A stretch of DNA of 64,000 nucleotides from Pictodentalium vernedei (taxonomy: Eukaryota > Mollusca > Scaphopoda > Dentaliida > Dentaliidae). The DNA lies in NCBI GenBank assembly GCA_031216915.1, contig CM062292.1, forward strand, positions 208,031,262-208,095,261, in the 5' to 3' direction. Both the position numbers and the translations under genes were made by a program. Under the pieces are notes generated by a model, which saw nothing but the letters and a program-made list of their open reading frames with translations, searched no databases and had not been told where the DNA came from. This document shows positions 10,346-20,632 of this stretch, piece by piece. The stretch's first letter is position 1; the number at the start of each line of letters is the position of its first letter.

Positions 10346-12029
10346 TCCCGGTTTCTACAGTCACCTGTTCCTGGTTCCAAAACCAGATGGCTCGTTCCGT
10401 CCAGTTATAGATTTAAGCTGGATATACAAGCTGATCGTGACTCCAAAATTTTCTATGGAGACCATTCGATCAGTAAGAGCGAGCATTCGAGTGAACGATT
10501 ACCCTGCGAGCATAGATCTCAAGGATGCGTACTTTCATGTCAGAAAGTACCTTCGCTTCGCTGTCCTAGGAGTCGTTTATCAGTTCCGAGCAATGTGCTT
10601 CGGCCTGAAATCTACTGCCCTGGACCTTCACTTGAATAATGAACTCGGTAATGTCTCATTTCCCAGCTCATTCGTCTGCGATAACGTCGACCTACTTGGA
10701 CGACATTCTTCAGAGGTACGGCAACAGATTAACGCTTCAGAACGATGTTCAGAGTCTGCTTCAACTGCTCTGATGTCTCGGTTTCATAGTAAACAAAAAG
10801 AAGTCGGATCTAGTTCTGTCCAAGTCATTCACCCACTTTGGAATGAGCTTCGAGATGCACAAACTTCTGGTTCGTCTGCCATTACCCGGAGCGAAATTAG
10901 TCAGTTGTTATGCTCGCTTTTGTCTTCACTCAGATGTAGTAATAGTAAGAGAATTCATGCGACTGATAGGTTTGTGCGAGCCGGCGCAGATCTTATTCCG
11001 ATGAGGCGTGTACGCACTCGTCCACTCCAGATATTTTTTACTATAAATTGTAGTGTGAAAATTCATTCGCACGAAACGAACATCGTCTTGTGGAGGGCAG
11101 ATATTCAGTGGTTAACTCAGGGAGTGTCACTGCAACTGCCGGATCTGATTTTTACTATTATGACGGATGCGTGTCAAACAGGTTGGGGCGCAACTTTGAG
11201 CCCAACAGATTCGAGGTACCAGGGTCTTTGGGATCTGCAGTTCCTAAACAAACACATAAACATCAAAGAGATGATATCAATTTGGCTTGCACTACGTCAT
11301 TGGATGAACATTATTCAGAATTCACATGTTCAAATTCTGTCTGACAATTCCACAGTAGTAGCGTATATTCAGAACCAGGGAGGCACTCATTCCATTCTGT
11401 TGTTCAACTTAACGGACAGAATCCTTCTGTTTGTCCTAGAGCATCAGGTTCATCTGTCGGTCCGTCATATTCCGGGTTGTCTGAACATTCTAGCAGACTT
11501 CCTTTCTTGGAAAGCTCATATGTTGCCATCAGAATGGACTCTCAACAAACGAGTATTCAGTCAGATTTGCTACCAATGGGATCGTCTTATGATAGACTTG
11601 TTTGCGATGCATCTCAACAATCAGTTGCAGACGTATGTGTTGCCATGCCCAGATCCTCGAGCATTTGCAGTAGACGCTCTCTTGATCTCTTTGGACAGAA
11701 TGATAGGATACACGTATCCTCCAGCTCCGTTGATTCAACAGGTATTGCTAAAAATCAAGCAATCTCACTGCAAGATTCTGTTGGTAGCATCTCTGTCACC
11801 CCAGAGACCATGGATAAATCTCCTCAGGTGTCTGTTGTGGGACATTCCTCGGAAGCTTCCTCCGTGGGAGGATCTTCTTTTGCAGGGGGAAATCGCGCAC
11901 ACTGCATCACAACCCGCAAGGTCTCAACCTTCACGTATTTCCATTGGCGGTCCTTCTTGCATGACAAGCATTTTACAGGACGAGCAGTGGATGCAATTTC
12001 TAACTGTAGGAGGACCTCCTCTTCGCTAA
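10346..12029 (+). pseudogene. DIRS reverse transcriptase / RNase H (copy D)
   Basis: A 530-codon frame (10437-12029) looks intact but hides two shifts. RT motif A SIDLKDAYFHV is in frame; about 21 bp after it are missing compared with H. The catalytic YLDD (10693-10704) lies in the +1 frame, followed by an in-frame TGA (10771) that H shares. From about 10980 the frame returns to IPMRRVRTRPLQ and a full RNase H: MTDACQTGWGA, KEMISIWLALRHW, LSDNS, HIPGCLNILAD. Then come EWTLNKRVF, MIDLFAMHLNNQ and YTYPPAP. RT copies the RNA to cDNA and RNase H degrades the RNA strand. Not functional as it stands. Confidence 0.88.
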
Positions 12030-12980
12030 GTTATGCTGCTAAGTGGAAGGTTTTCTCTCGTTGGTGTAGGGTTCATTCTGTTGATATTTATGATCCCTAC
12101 AATCTAGACATTGCTAATTTTTTGGTCTACTTGTTTGATGAGATCAAACTGCAGCCAATAACTATTAAGGGTTGTAGGTCTATGCTATCGGATACTTATG
12201 CTCATCATGATAGCTTACAAATTGGATCTAATGTCTCTTTATCAAAGTTAGTTAAGAACTTTTCGATAAATAGACCCAGAACCCTTAGGTTAATTCCTAA
12301 GTGGAATTTAGCTTGGGTTCTTCTGAAGCTAAAAGAAGCGCCATTTGAACCCCTTGACATGGTTGACTTCAAATACTTATCTTATAAGACAGCTTTTCTC
12401 TTAGCCTTCTCTTCTGCTAGAAGAGTTAGTGAGCTTCATGCATTATCTGTTGATGATTCTCACTATCGTAGTGTTGGTAATACTATTACTTTGACTACTA
12501 ATGTTGGTTTTTTTTGCTAAGAATCAGGCTCCTAATAAGTACTCTGAATCTATTGTTATTAAGGCTCTTTGATGGCCATAGGCCTTTGCTATGTCCAGTT
12601 AGAGCTATGCGTATTTACAAATGTAGATCTGAGTTTATCAGAAAGGGATGAAAACATTTCTTTCTGTCTCTGCTGCCTAATAGAAGCGACGTCACGGTCC
12701 ATTCTATTTCAAGGTGGATTCAATTGACTTTTCATACTGCTTATGAAAAATTATCTTCTACTCAGCAGTCTATGCTTAAGATTTCGGCGCATGAAGTGAG
12801 GGCGCTGTCTACATCTTTGGCTTATGCTAATAGTATTGCTATTACCGATTTGATGAAGGCTGCATACTGGTTTCAGCCTTCTACGTTCATGAATTTTTAC
12901 CTTAGAAATATTGAATCTATTTCTGGCGACCTGCGTTGTTTAAGTCCGTTATCTGTTGCTCAGAATGTCGTCTACTAAAC
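11477..12980 (+). pseudogene. DIRS tyrosine recombinase (copy D)
   Basis: The frame opens in +1 within RNase H (VDSQQ-like MDSQQTSIQSD at 11533) and leads into FLHDKHFTGRAVDAISNC, IANFLVYLFD and SARRVSELHAL (catalytic Arg kept). An extra T in a T run near 12508-12515 ends it at 12520. The second part resumes with HSISRWIQL, HEVRALSTS (HxxR kept), ITDLMKAAYW and the tyrosine in MNFYLRN, ending NVVY and a stop at 12976-12978. A short deletion lies near 12570. All catalytic residues survive, split by frameshifts. Confidence 0.88.
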
Positions 12981-14507
12981 AGTTGCAACTATAGTTATGC
13001 AGGTTTTCTGTTCCAGCAGAGACTCTGTCCTGCTGCCCTCTTCATTCTGGAGTGATTAACCCAGGGGAAGGGGGGGGAGGTGGTGTTCCCTTATATCTCC
13101 TGCTTTATAGTGAAAAGCAATGGAATACCTCCTCTGGAGTCAGTAATTCCGAGTCGAGTCGATGCTGGGATGGTTTTAAAGTGTAAAGCTAATGTTTATC
13201 TCATTTATGTAATATTTTTCAAGTGTAGCTTGGTGTGAAGCATTTGTATATGTCACGTGTCATACAAGCGTTAATATACAATCCGCGGACACTTTTAAAT
13301 GAGTATAAAGTAGTGCTCGGACAGTTAGTCGACTAATCGATGTCGATGCTCGCAATTCCCAAAGTCGACTCTTGAGTTCAACAGTCGATTAGTCGAAAGA
13401 TATTCCAGAGCTTAAAGTACAAGTCGCTCCCAACCCCGTTTTGAACTTTTGTTGTTCAAAAACTATATTTATTAGTTGCGATCCAAATTTGTGGTGGACA
13501 AATAAGCGATAGGACGGGTAATGGAGACCAGTTTCCTATTTTTAAGAGAACCACAAACACAGAAAATGATGCGAAGTTAGGTGACAACGCTCATATAATT
13601 CCAGGGCTGTATCAGAGAGACTTTTCGTTTTCATCACTAGCATACTAGCAAACAGTTGTAGGCACTCAAATTCATTACTTATGTTGTCCATGTTACACAT
13701 TTTGGGCAATATGCTGTATGTATTGAGCCTTTTTATTTTTAAGAAGCATCAGTTCATTAATGATCTTACACCACGTGGTTTTGATCAGGTCATATTTCAG
13801 GATTGAACCGGACATGACAGTTTGTTAGACAATGCGCTCAATCACTGTTCACAGCCAAGTGCTCAGACATCAAGTTCACAGAACTTTAAGAACTGCATTG
13901 TCAAAGGGAGATAATCTCGAACCAAATTAGCATCTACACTTGGTTGTCAATCTAGTGTGTATATTCAGTACACGCTCTTATGCTAATTAAATGTTTACAT
14001 GCGAAACCTAAACTGACAATGTGGATTTAAAGGCTCTTAATTTCATGTTTTCTCAAAACAGCACTAAAACCACCCTCCTTCTCTACAGGGATTTCCAGTT
14101 CGATATCGAGAGATAGTACTAGTATACCATCAGGTACTATATAAGAAGTTACATAAACCTGGCGATTAGTCGATGTCGACTCAACTTTGAGGCTCCAACT
14201 AATCGACTTTGGAATTTCGAAGTCGTCCGAGCACTAGTATAAAGAGTCTCATTCTCTGGACTATCTTTATTTATTGGCTTTCCTTTAAAGAATTAGTATA
14301 ATGGTTATACTGGATGTTAATACAGATCATTGATGTTATTGTGCTCAATTACGGAATGGTATTGTGTCTTTCTTATTTTGTATAAACAGGAAAGATACAT
14401 GTAAATCCTGTTTCTCCTTTTCTCCTTGAGGGGATAATTCTGTTTACATGCAATTGACCCTATTGGATTTTGCTTTATGTCCTAGGCCCTCCAGCCTATT
14501 TTATATT
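12981..14507 (+). other. DIRS trailer (copy D)
   Basis: Noncoding trailer containing a G tract and, after the MITE, the hairpins AGTATAA (14295-14301) / TTATACT (14305-14311) and GTGTCTTTC (14364-14372) / GAAAGATAC (14390-14398). The hairpin after the YR stop is weak in this copy. Confidence 0.65.
13311..14236. mobile_element. hAT-type MITE in DIRS copy D
   Basis: Terminal inverted repeats TAGTGCTCGGAC and GTCCGAGCACTA, with inner inverted copies of GTCGACTAATCGAT-like sequence. It is flanked by an exact 8-bp duplication GTATAAAG (13303-13310 and 14237-14244), diagnostic of hAT transposition. Uninterrupted copies read GTATAAAGAGTCTC. No open frame, so nonautonomous. Confidence 0.92.
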
Positions 14508-14898
14508 CAACTAAGTCTGGGTCATTGGTACAGTGTACAATGTTAAAAAATTTATAGTAATTTATATATTTTTTATACTTACCAAAGACCCAGTCGGGGA
14601 TGACCCTCCCATGAGTTGGGAACTCATACCTCCCTGCTGATTACATAACACCTACCAGGCACTGGTTGTAAGAATGAAGATTTGGTGCCAACTTCAGTAC
14701 TTCCTTGACACTGCACATGTTGGACCATATAGGACATGGATTTTTTTGATTTTGATGCAAATAAATTTTGTGGACTGGGGGGGGAGGGGTGGGGGGGCAA
14801 AATTTAAGTTTGGCCCTGAAATTTAAAGAGTTAGCACCAGCTAAGTTTGAGTCATTGGTGAGTATAAAAAATATATAAATTACTAGCAATTTTTTAAC
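14508..14898 (+). other. ICR and right ITR of DIRS copy D
   Basis: ICR 14508-14593: complement of the left end (14508-14541) followed by complement of the right end (from 14542, GTTAAAAAATTTATAG). The right ITR (about 14660-14898) is the inverse of the left ITR and ends in a 35-40 bp extension (GAGTATAAAAAATATATAAA to TTTTTAAC). Confidence 0.85.
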
Positions 14899-15512
14899 TT
14901 TCGGCTGATCGTTCATTTCGCCGACACTATTGACAAGATGTAGTACCGGATGTATTGTTGAGTGTGCTTTCTGAAACCAAACTGATGCTGGCGAATTATC
15001 TTGTTATCCTCCAGGAAATGTATTAACCTAGAATACATCAATTTTTCTAATATTTTAGAGAACGTTTGTAAGATGCTGATGGGTCTATGTTGAATAGCTG
15101 TTGATTGCCAGATTTGAAAATGGGTATTATTTTAGCTATTTTCATTTTCGCTGGCCAATTGAGAATGAAATGTTAATTACGTATGTTAAGGGTTCAGCGA
15201 TTTCATATATGATTTCCTTTACCATTTTGGAGGACATATTGTCAAGGTCTCTACTCTGTTTTGGGTTTAGTTTCTCAGTTCACTGAATTACTTCGTGTGG
15301 AGTATTTGGCAATATAAAGAATGATTCTTCACTGTTTTCCTCAATATACTCGGAAAATACACGACAGGAAGGAGGCAATGCCTCACTAAGTTTTTTGCCA
15401 TTGTTAACGAAATATGAGTTTATTTCAGTATTATCATCGACAAATGTCGATGGGGCAGTAAGGGTAGGGTTGGATTTATTAAATACTTTCTTTAATATTT
15501 CCCACGTTTTTT
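14899..15512 (-). pseudogene. LINE reverse transcriptase, N-terminal piece
   Basis: Minus-strand reading gives KTWEILKKVFNKSN, FFILPNTPHEV, MSSKMVKEI, PLTYVINISFSIGQFP, KIAKIIPIFKSGN, QLFN and SLVS/FGFRKHTQQ, the standard order of Jockey/CR1 RT motifs before motif A. One frameshift occurs near FGFR. The segment continues directly into [12 protein letters not shown] at 9403 once copy D is removed. Confidence 0.85.
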
Positions 15513-17060
15513 ATACGCCCGTTTTGAAAAAAACGGGTCGTATTATGGTATACCGCTGTCCGTCTGTCTGGGCCAACATTGGGGGTTTAGGGGATATTAT
15601 TAGGGGCTACCTCCAAATTAAGGTAGTGTTAGGGTTAGGAGTGGGGTGGGGTTAGGGGTAGCCCTAGAGTAGGGCTTCAGGTCGGGGAGGGTTAGATCTG
15701 GGTGTGGGGGGAGGGGTAGAGTTGGGGGGGGGGGGTAGTTTTAGTAGCCCCATAACCAAAAAATAGCTCCTAATCCTATTGGTTTGGCTAGGGTGGGGTT
15801 GGGTGTCGGGTGGGGGTTAGGGATAGCCCCAGAGTAGGGATTAAGGTTGGGGGGGGGGGGGGGGTAGGTCCCAGGGGAGGGTGGGGGTTAGGGTCTGGGG
15901 GGGGGGGGGGTTTAGGGTCAGGGTGGGGTAGGGTTAGGGTGTGGTTTTTGGGTGGAGGGGTGGGGTTAGGGTTAAATATAAGTTCTAGGGTGGAGAGGGT
16001 GGGGTTCTGGGTAAAATAAGGTTTTGGGCATACAAAATGATAAATGATTTTTTGGTAGGGGGGGTGGGTAGGGTTGGGGTCAGGGGGGAGATTTAGTTTT
16101 AGTAGGCCCTAAACCGAAAAATAGCTACTAATCCTATTGGTTTGGCTAGTGTGGGGTTGGGTCAGGGGTGGGGTGGGGTGGGGTGGGGTGGGGTTTAGGG
16201 GTAGCCCCAGAGTAGGGCTTAAGGTTGGGGGGGTAGGTCCTGGGGGTGGGTGGGGGTTAGGGTCTGGGGTGGGCTTTTAGGGTCAGGGTGGGGTAGGGTG
16301 TGGTTTTTGGGTGGAGGGGGTGGGGTTAGGGTTAAATATAAGTTGTAGGGTGGAGGGGTGGGGTTCTGGGTAAAATAAGGTTTTGGACATACAAAATGTT
16401 TTTTTGGTAGCCCATAAACCCGAAATGTTGGAGCGTCCGTCTGTCCGTCCGTCCGGTCACATGTCGTACGATAACTCAAGAATGCTTTGAGAGATTTTCG
16501 TGATTTTTGGGTAGGTGGTGTATATCGATGGAGGGAAGCTCCCTTTCATTTAGTGTCGCCGTTCTATTAGTCATTCCAGAGTTATGGGACTTTTTTACTT
16601 TGAAAATTGTTGATTTTTCACACGTACGATAACTCGAGAACGCTTCGAGAGATTTTCACGATTTTTTGGTAGGTGGTTTATGTTGATGGAAGGAAGCTCC
16701 CTTTCGGATGGTGTCACTGTTCGATTAGTCATTCCAGAGTTATGGGACTTTATTTTTCACATGTCGAACAATAACTTGAAAATGCTTAGAGCAATTTTCA
16801 TGATTTTTTGGTTGCAAGTATATGTTGATAGAAGGAATCTCCCTTTCGATTGTGTCGCTGTCCGGTTTGTCATTCCAGAGTTATGTGACTTTATTCATCA
16901 AAATATAGGCAATTTTCCACATGTTGGACTTTGAGCAATTTTCATGATTTTTTGGTGGTAAGTATATGTAACCTGACAAGTACACATGTATACTCATATT
17001 GTGTGGTTCCCTCTTGTAATTAATACGGGCGTATCATGTGCTCATGGCACAGCTGTTTAT
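15513..17060. mobile_element. (CCGT)n tandem-repeat element with G-rich core
   Basis: Begins TATACGCCCGTTTTG, with a 5' hairpin pairing CGCCCG and CGGGTCG, and ends ACGGGCGTATCATG...CTGTTTAT. It is the same family as 18353-18955 and the second half of 2362-3399. It has a G-rich tandem core (15590-16400), (CCGT)n near 16437-16455, then monomers of about 110-175 bp (ACGATAACTCGAGAACGCTT-like landmarks near 16465, 16626 and 16768). It is inserted in the LINE between KKTWE and the upstream NKHNM codons. Confidence 0.7.
15590..16400. repeat. G-rich minisatellite, telomere-like
   Basis: A unit of about 353 bp is repeated (landmark CTAATCCTATTGGTTTGGCT at 15770 and 16124), with many GGGTTAGGG-like runs and several G tracts of at least 8. 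The + strand has strong G-quadruplex potential. It is not a telomere: the motif is interspersed and lies inside a transposable element. Confidence 0.8.
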
Positions 17061-17195
17061 TTCATATTATGTTTGTTTTCTCGAAATATAGTTTTATAAT
17101 AATCTGTTTTATGAGCTCGTTTTAGTCTGTTGTAGATGGTACAGTACGTTTTGTTTCTCAATTTGTTTTGCATTGTTGGGTTGTTTTGCAATGTT
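17061..17195 (-). pseudogene. LINE reverse transcriptase, first piece
   Basis: Minus-strand reading LRNKTYCTIYNRLKRAHKTD leads into NKHNMK, which joins KTWEIL at 15512. The LINE is 5'-truncated here; GACATT follows at 17196. Confidence 0.8.
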
Positions 17196-18093
17196 GACAT
17201 TTATGATCTGTCCATTCCTCAGATTGCCAATTTCCTGGTCTACTTTTTTGACGTATTAAACTTGCAGCCATCACAATTAAGGGCTATAGGTCTTTTTTAT
17301 CAGACACTTATGCTCATCATGATAACTTGGCTATTGGATCAGATTCTTCTTTATCCAAGCTAGTTAGAAATTTCTCTATTAATAGACCTAGAACCTTTAG
17401 ATTAATTCCTAAATGGAATTTGGCTTGGGTTCTGTTGAGGCTTCAAGAAACTTCGTTTAAGCCATTAGACGATGTAGAGTTCGAATTCTTGACCTATAAA
17501 ACAGCCTTTCTCTTAGCCTTTGCGTCTGTCAGAAAAGTGATTGAACTTCATGCATTAACTGTTGCTAATTCCCATTACCGTAGTGTGGGTAATTCTGTTG
17601 CCCTCACTACGGAAGTGGGATTCTTGGGTAAGAATCAGAATCCGGATAAGCTGCCAGAGCCTTCATTAAGGCTTTACCGTCCTCAGACAGCCATAGACCT
17701 TTGCTGTGTCCAGTTAGAGCAATGCGCATTTATAAATGTAGATCAAGTTTTATTAGAAAGGGAAGAAAAAGATTCTTTCTTTCCCTGATTCCTAACAGAA
17801 GGGATATATCTGTTCATTCTATCACTAGATGGATTCAGCTGGCAACACATATTGCCTATGAAGGTCTATCTTCGGATCAATGTTCTGTCAACAAGATTTC
17901 AGCACATGAAGTTAGAGCACCGTCTGCTTCTTGGGCTTATTTTAACAGTATAGCCATTACTGATCTTATGAAGGCTGCCTAGTGGACACAGCCCTCTTCA
18001 TTTACCAAATTTTACCTTAGAAATTTAGAGTGTATCTCCGGTGACCTTAGATCTTTAGGTCTTCTTTCTGTTTCTCAGAATGTCGTCCATTAA
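17196..18093 (+). pseudogene. DIRS tyrosine recombinase, second piece (copy F)
   Basis: Continues from 6535 with IANFLVYFFDVLN. The box SVRKVIELHAL has Lys in place of the catalytic Arg. HEVRAPSASW keeps HxxR. A TAG replaces the Trp codon after MKAA (17980-17982). The tyrosine is in TKFYLRN downstream. At least two frameshifts. Confidence 0.82.
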
Positions 18094-19690
18094 TCTTACA
18101 TCCAGAAGATGTCTTAGGCATTCTGCTCGAGCACTTACAACATTCTGCTGCCCTCTTCATTCTGAGGAATTGTCCTTCGGAACAAGGGGAAGGGGGGGGG
18201 GGGGAGGGTGGATGGGTTTTCCCTTATGTTATCTGGCTTTATAGTGAAAAGCAAGGGAATACCTCCTCCAGAGACAGTAGTCCAGCGTCGGTGCTAGGTG
18301 GTTTTAACGTGTAGCTTGGTGTGAAGCAATAACTATGTCTCATTTTTGTACTGTTTTTATACGCCCGTTCTGTTCATCCCTCTGTCCGTCCGTCCGTCCA
18401 CACGTCATACAATAACTCAAAAACACTTTGAGCAATTTTTGTGATTTTTTGGTGGAAAGTATATGTTGATGAAAGGAAGCTCCCTTTCGATTTGTGTCGC
18501 AGTCCAATTTGTCATTCCAGAGTTATGGGACTTTATTCATCAAAATATAGGCAATTTTCCACGTCGCACAATAACTTGAAAATGCTTTGAGCAATTTTCT
18601 TGATTTTTTGGTGGCAAGTACATGTTGATGGAAGGAATCTCCCTTTTTATTTGTGTCACCGTCCGATATGTCATTCCAGAGTTATGGGACTTTATTCGTC
18701 AAAATATAAGCAATTTTCCACATGTTGAACAATAACTTGTTTCTTGAAGTTATGATCTCTGTAGACATGAGATATATACACGAAATTCAAATAATTTATT
18801 TCCAAATTAATGAACACAGTATGTTGTTGGTTTTGATTATTGTACAAGAATATAAAAAAAACTGACAAATACACATGTATACTCATATTGTGTGCTTCCC
18901 TCCTGTAATTAATAATGGGCGTATCATGCGCTCATGGCGCATCTGTTTATTAAAGTGTAGCTCATTGTAAAGCATTTGTGTATGTCGCGTGTCAAATGAG
19001 CCTTTCTGTACAATCCTCGGACACTTTTAAATGAGTATAAAGCATCTCATTCTCTGGACTAGCTTTATAATTGATTTCCTTCACCGAATTAGCATAAGGG
19101 GGTTATGCTGGCAGAGAAATTATGTAATTATGTTATTCTCAATTACATTGTTGGTGTTATGTCATTCTCTTCTTGTTTTTATAAGAGAAGGACACATGTA
19201 ATTCCTCTGTCATCTCCTATTCTCCTATAGGAGCTATTCTTTATCAAAGTAATTGAGAGATTGGATTTTCCTCCAAGTCCTAGTCCCTCCAGACTTTTTA
19301 CTATTCACCTAAGTCTGGGTCATTGGTTATTAGTATAAAAATATGATAAATTTAAAGTGATTTGTATATTTTTTACACTTAACAATGGCCTAGACAGGGA
19401 TGTCTCTCCCATGAGTTGGCACTCATACCTCCCCGTTGATTATAACATTTAGCAGGCACTATAGAAAGAATGATGCTTGGCACCAATTTCAGTACCTTCC
19501 TGGTTACTGCGCATGTGCAGTTAAAAGTATGGAGGACCAGATAGGATTTAAATTTTTCAGTTTTGTATGCAAATTTTGGGGATTGGGGGGTTCAAAATTT
19601 GTGTTTGGCCGTGAATTATATCGAGTTTGCACCAGCTAAGTCTGGGCCATTGGTAAGTATAAAAATATACAAATTACTTTATCATTTTTC
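18094..19690 (+). other. DIRS trailer, ICR and right ITR (copy F)
   Basis: Trailer hairpins include ATTCTGAGG / CCTTCGGAAC near 18161-18182, AGCATAA / TTATGCT near 19091-19110 and TGTCATTCTCTT (19160-19171) / AAGAGAAGGACA (19183-19194). ICR lies at about 19318-19395 and the right ITR at about 19465-19690, with ends of the ACTAATAACC subfamily. A tandem-repeat element is inserted at 18353. Confidence 0.7.
18353..18955. repeat. (CCGT)n tandem-repeat element in DIRS copy F
   Basis: Starts TATACGCCCGTTCTG, then (CCGT)n near 18383-18397, then about three monomers (CAATAACT landmarks near 18410, 18577 and 18730), ending ATGGGCGTATCATGCGCTCA. The uninterrupted trailer in C reads CTGTTTTTAAAGTGTAG, which places the insertion in the T run. 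Confidence 0.75.
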
Positions 19691-19896
19691 TTGATTTTTC
19701 ACCATTAATTGGTGGGGGGGTGGGGGAGGGGGAGTTATGGATGGGGAGGAATACATGAGCACTTAACCCCAAATAAAGTCAACCCATAGGAGGAGGAGTC
19801 CCAAAACTAAGTCAGCCCACAAAAGAAGTTGGACCACATAGAGAATGCTTTTATATTGTTGGTGTGCTAGGGTTTAATAATGTTACTTTGTTGCAG
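19691..19896 (+). other. Host intron upstream of the GANAB-like exon
   Basis: About 200 bp between DIRS copy F and the exon, including a G-rich stretch at 19711-19732. It ends in a pyrimidine-containing tract and TTGCAG, a good 3' splice site at 19891-19896. No gene-like sequence of its own. Confidence 0.65.
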
Positions 19897-20000
19897 TAAT
19901 GGTGATGACAGTGGTAAACTGAATACTAAAGAATGGGTTGAAAAAGTTATTGTAATCGGAATGAAAAGAAAACCTTCAAGAGTTGCTGTGCAAACAAAAG
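19897..20000 (+). CDS. GANAB: Penultimate coding exon, glucosidase II alpha-like (GANAB)
   Basis: The 104-nt exon is bounded by TTGCAG and GTAAGT. After one base completing an upstream codon it encodes 34 residues, including EWVEKVIVIGMKRKPSRVAV and QTK, ending with the first base of a split codon. It matches the C-terminal beta domain of family 31 neutral alpha-glucosidases; QTK followed by the second exon fits GANAB better than GANC. The enzyme is the catalytic subunit of ER glucosidase II, which trims glucose from N-glycans. Earlier exons are outside the window, more than 19.8 kb of intron upstream. The phase joins correctly to 38174. Confidence 0.82.
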
Positions 20001-20313
20001 GTAAGTAATAAGACAGAACACAACGAAGGTGGAGTACCAGAACTGGAATCAACAAGACGAGGTGAAGTTTTTCCTGTATTTAGTGAGCGTAGAAGGCATG
20101 TGTGTAAAAAGTCCACTAAAGGTCTTTGATTCCTGTCCCCTTACTCCGCCCGAGTTGTGTTCTATTTTTATACCATGATTAAACGTGACTTGAGCTGATG
20201 TTTTTAAAGAAAAATATTGCCTTCAGCAGTCTGATAACATTCTAGCTTAACCCTTTTAACTCACATGAAAAGCAGATGACACTTGCAAAAAAAATTCTTG
20301 AATAACTAATTGT

Positions 20314-20632
20314 ATTTTTATACTGTACCAATGACCCAGACTTAGCTGGTGCTAACTCTTAAATATCTAGGGCCAAACACAAATTTTGCCCCCCAATCCC
20401 CCAAATTTGCATCAAAAACCGAAAATTACATGTCCTATATGGTCCTCCATACTTTTACTCTACTGCACATGTGCAGTGTCAAGGAGGTCTCGAAATTGGT
20501 GCAAATATCATTCTTACAACCAGTGCCTGGTAAGCGTTATGTACTCAACGGGGAGGTATGAGTTCCGAACTCATGGGGGGGCCATCCCCATCTGGGTCAT
20601 TGGTAAGTATAAAAAATATGTAAATTACTATA
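20314..20632 (+). other. Left end of copy H carrying an inverted copy of the right end
   Basis: The left ITR (to ATCATTCT near 20516) runs directly into the complement of the ICR-to-right-ITR spacer (ACAACCAGTGCCTGG to TCTGGGTCATTGGTAAGTAT), ending near 20632. The normal leader then resumes with a second copy of CAAATATCATTCTTTG at 20643. The first 317 bp are therefore an inverted copy of the last part of an element. Confidence 0.75.

Larger units (their letters stand above)
9404..14898 (+). mobile_element. DIRS copy D, most complete RT/RNase H
   Basis: Full-ended element: left end ATTTTTGTACTG at 9404, right end TTTTTAAC at 14898, with ICR at 14508-14593. It is inserted in the LINE at GTTTTT^TTTCGG without target duplication; removing it restores the LINE frame across KKNCTLALF. 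Gag is deleted (leader to CTCATG at 10343 joins straight to RT). RT/RNase H and YR are present but frameshifted. A hAT MITE sits in the trailer. Confidence 0.9.
6536..17195 (-). mobile_element. 5'-truncated Jockey/CR1-like LINE
   Basis: Minus-strand non-LTR retrotransposon. Its RT lies in three pieces (17195-17061, 15512-14899, 9403-8486) separated by a (CCGT)n element and DIRS copy D. The 3' end at 6536 reads GAATAAAATCAATC on its own strand. The flanks carry GACATT at 6530-6535 and 17196-17201, a likely target duplication. The coding sequence begins within the RT N-terminus, so the 5' part including the endonuclease is missing, as is usual for LINE insertions. Net length without nested elements is about 3.6 kb or less. 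Confidence 0.85.
1971..19690 (+). mobile_element. DIRS copy F, left-truncated and heavily interrupted
   Basis: F comprises leader (1971-2361), RNase H/connection (5882-6420), split YR (6418-6535 and 17196-18093), trailer, ICR and right ITR (to about 19690). It belongs with C to the subfamily whose ends read ACTAATAACCAATGGCCCAG. It lacks gag and RT. It hosts an AGCTCACC-type element, DIRS E, the LINE stack and a (CCGT)n element. Whether the piece left of 3400 and the piece right of 5882 were one element is inferred from order and subfamily; E does not have matching flanks on both sides. Confidence 0.7.

Noticed and set aside
11529-11738. Minus-strand open frames over DIRS genes
   Set aside because: They mirror conserved + strand RNase H/YR codons and have no family signature.
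10437-12029. Intact RT gene in copy D
   Set aside because: The 530-codon frame is open only because two frameshifts compensate; the YLDD active site is out of frame and followed by a stop.
15590-16400. Chromosome end
   Set aside because: GGGTTAGGG words are interspersed, flanked by transposon ends and internal to a LINE.
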